From contig DYKN01000002.1 in the NCBI GenBank assembly GCA_020722575.1, positions 1 to 64,000 on the forward strand: 64,000 nucleotides of DNA, in the 5' to 3' direction. Shown here one piece after another: positions 9,976-17,356 of the stretch. The position numbers were made by a program, and so were the translations under genes. Position 1 is the stretch's first letter; each line of letters begins with the position of its first letter. The DNA comes from Rikenella microfusus (GTDB lineage: Bacteria > Bacteroidota > Bacteroidia > Bacteroidales > VadinHA17). Under the pieces are notes generated by a model that saw only the letters and a program-made list of their open reading frames with translations, had not been told where the DNA came from and did no database searches.

Positions 9976-11145
9976 ATGAAAAAGTTCTTAGCATTATTTG
10001 TTTTGATATCAGTTACTTACGGCACATTTGCCCAGATGGGAAAAGTGACTAGCGCATTGAGTTATATTGAACAGGGATTGCTCGATAAAGCAAAAGAAGC
10101 GCTTGACCAGGCTCTGGTTAATGAAAAATCCAAAGATAATCCACGAACCTGGATGGCAAAAGGGAAACTTGCTCAGGCTACATTTTCATCGGATAATCCT
10201 AAATTCAAATCATTCTATGAAGATCCTCTTCAGGAAGCAGTTGCTGCCTATGAAAAAGCTCTTGAACTCGATACCAAAGGAGCTATTGAGAAACAGCTTA
10301 AGCTGAATAATACTTATGTATTATTAGGGAATGACCTCATCAATCAGGGAGTTCAAAGGTTTGAGGCCCAGGATTTTGCAGGAGCTCTTAAGTCATTTGA
10401 AACTTGTATTAAAGTTTCAAGCAGCGATCTCTATATCGCAGTGCCTGATACGGGAATTTATTTTAACGCCGGACTTGCTGCCTTTAACGGAAAAATATAT
10501 GACAAAGCAATTAAACATTTTCAGACCTGTGCAGATATGGGATATGAAGGCGCAACACCTTATTTCCTTATTTATTCATGCTACAAGGAAATGAATGACA
10601 TGACAAACGCAGAGAACACACTTAAAGCTGCATTTGAAAAGTACCCTAATAATCAGGATGTAATTCTCAATCTTGTTGATTTTTATATGTCAACAGATAA
10701 ACTTGATGAAGCGTTCTCATACCTTAATATGGCTAAAAGTAAAAAAGAGAATGACTATACACTTTTCTGGGCTGAGGGTGTTCTGTATATGAAGCAGGAA
10801 AAATACGATGAAGCGATTGAAAGTCTTAAAAAATCTATAGAACTAAAGAATGACGAGTACAATACACAGTTCAACCTTGGAGTTTGCTATTACAATAAAG
10901 CCGTTGCAATGTTCCAGAAAGCTAATGAAATAATGGATGTACCAACTTATGAGGCTGCTATTAAAGAAGCAAATAATGTGTTCATCCAGGCAATACCTTA
11001 TTTTGAGAAATCAAATGAACTTAAAGGCGGCAAGGACGGTGACTCGCTTCGCAATCTTAAAGAACTTTATTTCCGTTTAAGAACCGTAAATCCTGAATTT
11101 CAGGCTAAATATGAAGAAGTGGCCAAAAAGCTTGAGGAATTATAA
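9976..11145 (+). CDS. Exported tetratricopeptide repeat protein
   Basis: A 389-residue protein with a clear signal peptide (MKKFLALFVLISVTYGTFAQ, cleavage after about residue 19) followed by tandem TPR-like helix pairs across almost the whole mature part, for example KYDEAIESLKKSIELKNDEYNTQFNLG. It is therefore probably a periplasmic or outer-membrane-facing scaffold. A TPR gene next to gyrA is a common arrangement in Bacteroidota, but I know of no assigned function. It has its own consensus promoter upstream and a strong terminator downstream, so it is a single-gene unit. Confidence 0.88.
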   Translation: MKKFLALFVLISVTYGTFAQMGKVTSALSYIEQGLLDKAKEALDQALVNEKSKDNPRTWMAKGKLAQATFSSDNPKFKSFYEDPLQEAVAAYEKALELDTKGAIEKQLKLNNTYVLLGNDLINQGVQRFEAQDFAGALKSFETCIKVSSSDLYIAVPDTGIYFNAGLAAFNGKIYDKAIKHFQTCADMGYEGATPYFLIYSCYKEMNDMTNAENTLKAAFEKYPNNQDVILNLVDFYMSTDKLDEAFSYLNMAKSKKENDYTLFWAEGVLYMKQEKYDEAIESLKKSIELKNDEYNTQFNLGVCYYNKAVAMFQKANEIMDVPTYEAAIKEANNVFIQAIPYFEKSNELKGGKDGDSLRNLKELYFRLRTVNPEFQAKYEEVAKKLEEL

Positions 11146-11172
11146 TACTTGAAATTAATTAGCTTATACTTC

Positions 11173-11205
11173 AAACGCGGTTTAAACAAATAAACCGCGT
11201 TTTTT
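11173..11205 (+). terminator. Rho-independent terminator of the TPR gene
   Basis: AAACGCGGTTTA (11173-11184) pairs perfectly with TAAACCGCGTTT (11191-11202) around a 6-base loop and is followed by a T run. The stem is 12 bp. Confidence 0.92.
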
Positions 11206-11261
11206 ATTATTTATGCTGTTTGATTGAATTTTAAAAATAATAAAGGAAGGGAAGGAGGCAT

Positions 11262-11333
11262 ATGCAAAGAAATTTTGAACCCGAAATAAAAAAATCGATC
11301 TGTATTAACAAAATTATATTCTACTTAACATAA
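11262..11333 (+). CDS. Candidate 23-residue micropeptide with a strong ribosome binding site
   Basis: An ATG at 11262 is preceded by GGAAGGGAAGGAGGCAT, a near-perfect Shine-Dalgarno sequence that is unusual in this window, where most genes lack one. The frame runs 23 codons (MQRNFEPEIKKSICINKIIF then YLT) to TAA. It follows the TPR terminator by about 55 bases and no promoter is obvious. It could equally be the remnant of a decayed gene or chance. The rest of the stretch 11206-11444 shows nothing else. Confidence 0.22.
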   Translation: MQRNFEPEIKKSICINKIIFYLT

Positions 11334-11444
11334 TATTAATTATAGGAAAATAATTTACAAATAATCTCATAGCATTCTTTAAGTTCAAACCACGTTTAAA
11401 AAATGATAAATAGACAAGTCAGAAACTTTTTGGATATTTTTATT

Positions 11445-13658
11445 TTATTGTTTAATTATAAGTTTCCGTCCGATAATCTTATTTTGTTGTTTCAAAGCAA
11501 TGATATAAATTCCTTTATTCAATACTGTAAGATTTTTTTCAATTTTTTGTAATCCGGATTTTGAAGGATTGAAAATTTCAACCGCATATTTCTTTCCAGT
11601 AAAATCGAAAATTTCAATAGTTACAGGTAACGTGCTTCTTAAAGCAAAAAATATATTAATATTATCAATAAACGGATTCGGATAAATAGTAAATTCACTA
11701 TCAAATATTTGATGAAAATAGTCTGAATTCGGGTCCGTTGCAATATCCATCCATGCTAATCTATCATTAATCCAATTTTTTAGGAAATTAACCTCTTCTT
11801 CGTAAGTATTTCCCACAAAGTAATTTGGCCACACATATTTTCCAAGTATTGGCCAGCGTTCGTAATTGCGATTGATTTCAGTTCCCAGATAAGTAATAAT
11901 ACTGTCTATAAAGTGCATTATTTTTTCTGTGGAAAAACAGGTTTGTCTGAGTTCCTGCCATCGTAGAATAAATGTTCTGGCATAATCTGGGTCTTCCATA
12001 AGTCTGGCCCACCAGTGCATTGGATAAACTTCGGTGATACCATAATGAGAATACAACCATCCTGAGGTTGAAAGATTGTAATCTGAATAGTCTACATTCC
12101 CGTAACACAGGTCAAAGTCCCAAAGAGGGCCTGCGAAAAGTTTACCTCCCCTGGTATCTTTCTGCTTATGAAAAAATGTACTGTACCTGTATCCATCAAC
12201 ATTGTTGGTAAATTCCTGAATTATTTGAAAATCAACAAATGAAGAAACATCTATGTACTTTCTGTAACCTGAATAAGGATCCTTAAAATTGCTTCCATTG
12301 AGGACATTTTGAAACTCAGTGATGTAGTTTTTAATATATTCTCTTTGTTCCCATACAATTGAATCAGCCTCCGGATAAACATAAGTAAAATTATATGTTC
12401 TTGAGTTCGGGTAAAAAATTTGGGGAAATGAAGTAAAATATTCTGTGGGGCTAAGTCCCCATGTCTTATCTACCTTTACAATATATCCACCCGTAAGTTC
12501 TGTTCCCTGAATGTCGGTGTTATTAAGCCGACTTAAATCAAGCCGATTCTGGTCTCTCTTTATTTTCTCCATAAGAAGATATATTCCATTATACTGACCA
12601 TTCAGGTATACCACACAATATCTGAATCGAGGCTGCCATGCCCCCATCTGACTTCCCAAATAAAAAGTAAGCGCATTCCTGAGCATTGTTTTATCTGTAT
12701 AATGTGCATGTAATATCCAGTCTTCTTCTTTCGGCATGCCAAGGAGAGGGAGACTCAAATCATTTCCGATTGAATCTTTAAGCTCGAAAGAATAACTTTT
12801 CTTAGGATACATTTGAGATGATTGTCCTCTGACCTCAATTGCAACTTGACCATCAAAATCAGTTCCCGGCTGAAGCCATGAGTTCATATTCCCCGGTCCG
12901 TTGTCTATAATTTTTAGATTACAAAGAATTTTTGGTTCATCCGGAATTTGCTGGTTCTTTGTATCAATAACCACAATCGGAAGATGAGAGGCATCTGATA
13001 GAAGTGGATCAATAAACCAGGATGGAACCGGTCTATAAAGTCTTTCTTCTGTTGAAATACCTGCAATAAGAAATGTTGTAGATGAAAGATCGGAAGATGT
13101 TGCATTGCAGTTATGTACCTGTAAAGCAAGAACATTTTCCCCCTGCCTCAGATACTTGAAAAGAGTATCATTATTAATGAAATATTTGGCCGGTATTCCT
13201 CCTGTTGGCAACTTAGCTTCATAGGATGTCAGATTTGCATATTCGTCGTGTTTGGGACGCAACCCCGGAGTTCCAATATTTTCCCGGGCAATCTCATGGT
13301 CATTCAGATATGCTACAAAACCATCATCAAAATCAATAAAAAGAATCGCTGCAGCTATTGAATTAATGTCATAAATATTGAACCTGATGCGCATGTAAAC
13401 AGAAGCTGTTGAAGAAATTATAGTTGAATCGTCTCCGTCACCATAACCTATTCCTCCTTTGCCAGATAACCATAATGAATCATCAAAACTTAATTCTGCC
13501 CACGACGAAGGAGGTTCTTCTGTACCAATAAAGTACTTCCAAATATCATCAGACATTATAATAGTTTCCCAATGATGAACCTCCTGGGTTATTGCCAGAG
13601 TCAAATCTGACAAAAAAACCATTACTAAAAATAATATTTTTAAATAATTGTTTTTCAA
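11445..13658 (-). CDS. Secreted CotH-kinase family protein with type IX secretion tail
   Basis: A 737-residue secreted protein. A signal peptide (about 1-25) leads into a beta-sandwich, galactose-binding-like region (about 30-200: DDGFVAYLNDHEIARENIG). The CotH domain (about 245-590) has IEVRGQSSQMYPKKSYSFEL, YNGIYLLMEKIKRD and the metal-site motif GPLWDFDLCYGN near 510-520. The last 80 residues are a Por/T9SS sorting domain (FTIYPNPFIDNINIFF to RKLIIKQ). CotH of Bacillus is an atypical protein kinase of spore coat proteins; the substrate here is unknown and is probably extracellular. The gene stands alone, oriented against its neighbours. Confidence 0.88.
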   Translation of the reverse strand: MKNNYLKILFLVMVFLSDLTLAITQEVHHWETIIMSDDIWKYFIGTEEPPSSWAELSFDDSLWLSGKGGIGYGDGDDSTIISSTASVYMRIRFNIYDINSIAAAILFIDFDDGFVAYLNDHEIARENIGTPGLRPKHDEYANLTSYEAKLPTGGIPAKYFINNDTLFKYLRQGENVLALQVHNCNATSSDLSSTTFLIAGISTEERLYRPVPSWFIDPLLSDASHLPIVVIDTKNQQIPDEPKILCNLKIIDNGPGNMNSWLQPGTDFDGQVAIEVRGQSSQMYPKKSYSFELKDSIGNDLSLPLLGMPKEEDWILHAHYTDKTMLRNALTFYLGSQMGAWQPRFRYCVVYLNGQYNGIYLLMEKIKRDQNRLDLSRLNNTDIQGTELTGGYIVKVDKTWGLSPTEYFTSFPQIFYPNSRTYNFTYVYPEADSIVWEQREYIKNYITEFQNVLNGSNFKDPYSGYRKYIDVSSFVDFQIIQEFTNNVDGYRYSTFFHKQKDTRGGKLFAGPLWDFDLCYGNVDYSDYNLSTSGWLYSHYGITEVYPMHWWARLMEDPDYARTFILRWQELRQTCFSTEKIMHFIDSIITYLGTEINRNYERWPILGKYVWPNYFVGNTYEEEVNFLKNWINDRLAWMDIATDPNSDYFHQIFDSEFTIYPNPFIDNINIFFALRSTLPVTIEIFDFTGKKYAVEIFNPSKSGLQKIEKNLTVLNKGIYIIALKQQNKIIGRKLIIKQ

Positions 13659-13787
13659 TTTTTTATATTGAAAGCAAATTGAAATAAAAACTCTAATTGT
13701 AGCTATAAAATTAACAATATTTAATTAACTTTCCTTATGTAGAGAAGCAGAGTGAAGATATTTGTTAAATTGCAAAAAAAAACATGT

Positions 13788-14462
13788 ATGGTTAAGATAG
13801 AACCTGAAATATTTGATTTTCTTAAAGAACTTGCAATCAACAACAACAGAGAATGGTTTTCAGCCAATAGAGATTATTATAACAGGGTCAGGTCTAATTT
13901 TATTGCATTCGTGCAGGAAGTTATTGACAGATTAGCTAAGGAAAATAAGTATTTAAAAGGATTGGAGGCAGAGTCATGTATTTTCAGGATAAACAGGGAC
14001 ATAAGATTCAGTGCTGATAAATCGCCTTATAAAACGAACTTTGGGGCTTTGATTATGAGAGGTGGTAGAAAAAACATTCATCGGTTCGCAGGAAATTATA
14101 TACATATTGAGCCTGGTGAAAGCATGCTGGCGGGCGGTGCATACATGCCTCCCACCCCATGGCTTAATGCCATCAGGGAAAAAATTTCAGAAGAACCTGA
14201 AAGGTTTACAGACATCATTTTAAACAAAAACTTCAAAAGACTATTCGGGGAAATTGAAAATGACAAACTTAAAAATGCTCCTAAAGGATTCAGTTCAGAT
14301 CATCCTTATATTGAACTGATTAAATACAAAAGTTATAATGTGGTAAATTATATAAAAGATAAAGATGTTATAAGCGATGATTTTCTAGACTATGTAGTTA
14401 GGGTAATGCTAGCAATGAAACCATTTAACGATTTTCTTAATGAATGTGCAGTAATGATTTGA
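13788..14462 (+). CDS. DUF2461 family protein
   Basis: A 224-residue cytosolic protein of the DUF2461 (TIGR02453) family. Diagnostic pieces are NNNREWFSANRDYY near the N terminus, FRINRDIRFSADKSPYKTNFGA in the middle and a GGAYMPPTPWL segment, all matching the family pattern. The function is not established. The family is common in Bacteroidota. The ATG at 13788 (MVKIEPEIFDFL) matches the family N terminus; a GTG at 13752 would add 12 residues of poor composition. It may be transcribed separately from the next gene, which has its own promoter. Confidence 0.85.
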   Translation: MVKIEPEIFDFLKELAINNNREWFSANRDYYNRVRSNFIAFVQEVIDRLAKENKYLKGLEAESCIFRINRDIRFSADKSPYKTNFGALIMRGGRKNIHRFAGNYIHIEPGESMLAGGAYMPPTPWLNAIREKISEEPERFTDIILNKNFKRLFGEIENDKLKNAPKGFSSDHPYIELIKYKSYNVVNYIKDKDVISDDFLDYVVRVMLAMKPFNDFLNECAVMI

Positions 14463-14532
14463 AATAATCCAGGCATCAGGTTAAATTATTTCATGGAGTT
14501 GAAAATGCCTGAGTTTTTTGAACAGGCTAAAA

Positions 14533-14562
14533 TTTGTAAGTAATAAAAAATTCTTAAATTTC
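14533..14562 (+). promoter_or_regulatory. Promoter of the YtfJ-like gene
   Basis: TTTG (14533-14536), an 18-base spacer and TAAATTTC (14555-14562) fit the Bacteroidota promoter except for the last base of the -7 element. It ends 21 bases before ATG 14584, which supports that start and excludes an earlier TTG start at 14518. Confidence 0.5.
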
Positions 14563-14583
14563 GCTCATTTAAAACGTACTGAT

Positions 14584-15120
14584 ATGAAAAAGTTTATTCC
14601 GTTTTTATTTGTAATCTGTTTATCCCCTGTCACTCTCAAGAGCCAGAGTGTAAACCTTGAAGTAGGTATGAAGGCTCCTGATTTTGTTCTCACCGATGCT
14701 AACCGGAAAGAGTTTTCACTTGACTCATGGCCCGGGAAGGTACTTCAGGTTAATTATGTTGATCCTGATGAACAGGATCTTAATGAAGCATTCAATGAAG
14801 CTATAGATAAGGCAGTTGATGTTGATAAAAGGATTAGCAAGGATTATTTCAAGGGTTTTGGCATTGTTGACTGTAAGTCTACCTGGAAACCTAATAGTCT
14901 TATCAGAATTATAGCAGGGAACAAAGCCAAAAAGTATGATACAACCATTTTATTTGATTATAATGCAACTCTTCAAAAACTCTGGGGTTTGCCTAAAGAC
15001 AGCTATAGTGTGATAATACTAGACAAGAACAGGGTTTGCAGGGCTATTTATAAGGGTAAGATTCCCGACAGCGAGATAGAAAAGGTTATTCAAATGATAA
15101 TTGATTTAACTAAAGAATAG
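14584..15120 (+). CDS. Periplasmic thioredoxin-fold protein, YtfJ-like
   Basis: A 178-residue exported protein: signal peptide about 1-22 (MKKFIPFLFVICLSPVTLKS), then a thioredoxin-like fold (VGMKAPDFVLTDANRKEFSLDSW). No CxxC redox motif is present, so disulphide exchange is unlikely. The elements VLQVNYVDPDEQDLNEAFNEAI, the C-terminal SVIILDKNRVCRAIYKG strand and the overall length resemble the YtfJ/HI0045 family, whose function is unknown. The start at ATG 14584 is set by the signal peptide and by the promoter just upstream. It converges on the repressor gene, with only 3 bases between the stops. Confidence 0.75.
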   Translation: MKKFIPFLFVICLSPVTLKSQSVNLEVGMKAPDFVLTDANRKEFSLDSWPGKVLQVNYVDPDEQDLNEAFNEAIDKAVDVDKRISKDYFKGFGIVDCKSTWKPNSLIRIIAGNKAKKYDTTILFDYNATLQKLWGLPKDSYSVIILDKNRVCRAIYKGKIPDSEIEKVIQMIIDLTKE

Positions 15121-15123
15121 GGT

Positions 15124-15954
15124 TCACTCCTTCTCTTCGCTGATATCTATTATTTCGGTTCCAAGTCTGGCTTTGATCCGTTCAAGGTCGTGTTTCATTC
15201 CAGCTACAGTTTGTAAAAGTTGTTTTTCCGGAAGAACTGGATCGGGTAGTTTACTGCTTATATAATTAACGAACTTCCATATCTCCTTAACTTCATTAAT
15301 ATGAACCTCATAAGGGTCATACAGCGGGTTAAGGGAATAAAGTATCAGTTTCCCGTCTTTGCTTATGTTGTTTTCAACAATCTTAAAGACTATTCCCTCA
15401 TCAAGAGTAAGAATAATATAAGCTTTGCCGCTTACAATCTCCGTCCAGTCTTGCAGATATTCGCCCGTAACCCATGATCCATCAGGTATAGGCAGCATGG
15501 AATCACCTGTTAGCTGGAAAGTTCTGTATTTTCTGTTCTCCGAAAGAAATGGCAGGTTAAACACCGGAAGAGTGCCAATATATTCAGGGTCGGCATAACC
15601 CGTGGTGTAGCCTGCCTTTGCCTTTTCATTTACAAGTTCAATGTTTTCACGATTGTCTGAGTTTACCGTTGTGGCAATTACTCTAAGGTTGCTGCCTCTC
15701 ACATAAGCGTCATAGCCACGTTCCAGTTCACCCAGCTGGCTCTCTGAGAGTTTTGAAATATCAACTTTCAAAAGAGTATCAATCGAAATATTGAAATAAC
15801 TTGAAAAAGAAATCAGTGTTTCAATATCAGGCTGAGCTATTCCGTTTTCATAGCCGCTCAAAGTCGAGCGTTTAAGATTAAGGGCAACAGCTACCTCATC
15901 CTGAGTCCTGCTCTTTCTTTTTCTTAAAATTTTTATGTTGTTTGAGAAGTACAT
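15124..15954 (-). CDS. Self-cleaving XRE-S24 (LexA/CI-type) repressor
   Basis: A 276-residue repressor. An XRE helix-turn-helix occupies about 5-60 (TQDEVAVALNLKRSTLSGYENG). The C-terminal half is an S24/LexA peptidase: a predicted Ala114-Gly115 cleavage bond (KAKAGY), catalytic Ser152 in GDSMLP and Lys191 in GIVFKIV, 39 residues apart, close to the 37 in LexA. It therefore resembles CI- or LexA-type repressors that cleave themselves on RecA filaments, though the DNA-binding domain is not the LexA winged helix. It is divergent from dinB-dnaE, with two palindromes between, so it very probably controls that mutagenesis operon and itself. Confidence 0.88.
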   Translation of the reverse strand: MYFSNNIKILRKRKSRTQDEVAVALNLKRSTLSGYENGIAQPDIETLISFSSYFNISIDTLLKVDISKLSESQLGELERGYDAYVRGSNLRVIATTVNSDNRENIELVNEKAKAGYTTGYADPEYIGTLPVFNLPFLSENRKYRTFQLTGDSMLPIPDGSWVTGEYLQDWTEIVSGKAYIILTLDEGIVFKIVENNISKDGKLILYSLNPLYDPYEVHINEVKEIWKFVNYISSKLPDPVLPEKQLLQTVAGMKHDLERIKARLGTEIIDISEEKE

Positions 15955-15964
15955 ATTAAAAATT

Positions 15965-15981
15965 TGATTATATTATAATCA
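15965..15981. promoter_or_regulatory. Operator 1 of the XRE-S24 repressor (predicted)
   Basis: A perfect palindrome, TGATTAT-ATT-ATAATCA, fitting the pattern TGATTA-N5-TARTCA shared with operator 2. It lies between the predicted transcription start of the repressor gene (about 15996) and its start codon at 15954, a position where bound protein would block transcription. Confidence 0.65.
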
Positions 15982-15987
15982 GAATTT

Positions 15988-16004
15988 TGATTAAATTTTA
16001 GTCA
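15988..16004. promoter_or_regulatory. Operator 2 of the XRE-S24 repressor (predicted)
   Basis: TGATTA-AATTT-TAGTCA, one mismatch from a perfect palindrome; flanking bases extend it to TTTTGATTA and TAGTCAAAA. It has the same 5-base spacer as operator 1, and the two centres are 23 bp apart, about two helical turns. It overlaps the -7 element and predicted start of the repressor promoter. Confidence 0.65.
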
Positions 16005-16034
16005 AAAATAAAATATTATTTTGATAAAAACAAA
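16003..16034 (-). promoter_or_regulatory. Consensus promoter of the repressor gene
   Basis: On the minus strand, TTTG (16034-16031), a 20-base spacer and TATTTTTG (16010-16003) match the Bacteroidota consensus in full. The predicted start falls inside operator 2, which implies autorepression. No equally good promoter was found for dinB on the plus strand. Confidence 0.65.
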
Positions 16035-16049
16035 TAAATTTTTCAAAAA

Positions 16050-17300
16050 ATGGATAGTAATGCAGAGAGGTCGGTTTTGCATCTTGATCTTGATACTTTT
16101 TTTGTTTCGGTTGAGAGGTTGAGAAATAGCAGGCTTAATGGTAAACCTGTTATAATAGGAAGTTTATCGGACCGTGGAGTGGTTGCAAGCTGCAGTTATG
16201 AAGCAAGGCAATATGGCGTGAGTTCGGCCATGCCTATGAAGCTGGCCCGCAATCTTTGTCCTGATGCAATAATAATACGTGGCGATATGGAGCTTTACAG
16301 CAAATACTCGAATATTGTGACAGAAATAATTGCTGAGAGGGCACCTGTTTATGAAAAAGCTTCTATAGATGAACATTATGTTGACCTTACAGGCATGGAT
16401 AGGTTCTTCGGATGCAGCCGATGGGCACATGAACTCCGAAAATATATTGTAAAAGAAACGGGTTTACCTGTTTCAACCGGTCTTTCAGTAAACAAAACAG
16501 TTTCGAAGATTGCAGCAGGTGAAGCTAAACCCAATGGTGAACTGGAGGTTGCGAAGGAAACGGTTCTCCCCTTTCTCGATCCCCTTTCAATAAAAAAAAT
16601 ACCAATGATAGGACCCAAAACTTATCATGTGCTAAGATCAATGGGAATATCTACTATACTAACACTCAGAAATATACCACCCGAAATGATTGAAAGGCTG
16701 ATGGGTAAAAACGGTATTGAAATATGGAAAAGAGCCAATGGCATTGATCCAACTCCTGTAATAAGCTATTCTGAACAAAAATCTATAAGTACCGAACATA
16801 CTTTCGATAAAGATACCACCGACTTTAAAATACTTAACCAGACACTGGTGTCGATGATTGAAAAAATTGCATATGAACTGCGAAAACAGGAAAAACTTAC
16901 TTCATGCATAGCCTTAAAAATCAGATATTCCAACTTTGATACCCATACTCTTCAGAAACGTATACCGTATACAGCTTTCGACCATATACTTATAGATACA
17001 GCAAAGGAGCTTTTAGAAAAACTTTACCAGCGCCGTATGCTGATAAGACTTATTGGCGTAAGATTCAGTCACCTGGTAAGAGGAGTTCAACAACTTAATA
17101 TGTTTGACGACACCCCTGAAAAAGTAAACCTGTATATGGCAATAGACAGGCTAAAAAGACGTTTTGGACGATATGCCGTTCAAAGAGCCACAGGAGTGCT
17201 TACCCTCAGAGAAAAGGAAGAAAAAACGCTTAAAAAGGTAGAATATGCTGTTGCAGAAAACAAACTGATGGAAGAGAAATTAAAAAGATACTACTGGTAG
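16050..17300 (+). CDS. dinB: Y-family DNA polymerase (DinB / Pol IV type)
   Basis: Translesion polymerase of 416 residues. Catalytic acidic residues are in HLDLDTFFVSVE (Asp13) and ASIDEHYVDLTG (Asp107, Glu108). Helix-hairpin-helix thumb elements follow (KKIPMIGPKTYHVLRSMGI), then the little finger domain. A beta-clamp binding motif, QLNMF, lies near residue 348, and about 65 further residues follow it. It is the first gene after the divergent repressor, with two operators in the 95-bp gap, and it leads into the dnaE-like gene 56 bases later. This pairing suggests a damage-induced mutasome in which it extends past lesions. ImuB is the alternative name, but the catalytic residues intact here fit an active DinB better. 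Confidence 0.94.
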   Translation: MDSNAERSVLHLDLDTFFVSVERLRNSRLNGKPVIIGSLSDRGVVASCSYEARQYGVSSAMPMKLARNLCPDAIIIRGDMELYSKYSNIVTEIIAERAPVYEKASIDEHYVDLTGMDRFFGCSRWAHELRKYIVKETGLPVSTGLSVNKTVSKIAAGEAKPNGELEVAKETVLPFLDPLSIKKIPMIGPKTYHVLRSMGISTILTLRNIPPEMIERLMGKNGIEIWKRANGIDPTPVISYSEQKSISTEHTFDKDTTDFKILNQTLVSMIEKIAYELRKQEKLTSCIALKIRYSNFDTHTLQKRIPYTAFDHILIDTAKELLEKLYQRRMLIRLIGVRFSHLVRGVQQLNMFDDTPEKVNLYMAIDRLKRRFGRYAVQRATGVLTLREKEEKTLKKVEYAVAENKLMEEKLKRYYW

Positions 17301-17356
17301 CAATTAGATTGACAATCAGTAAAATCAATATCAAATAATACTTTATGGCTATTTAA

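Noticed and set aside
11445..13658. Sporulation function for the CotH homologue
   Set aside because: The protein has a type IX secretion tail and the window shows a Gram-negative Bacteroidota; no spore genes are present.
14518..14583. Upstream TTG start extending the YtfJ-like protein by 22 residues
   Set aside because: The extension contains the promoter and would bury the signal peptide.
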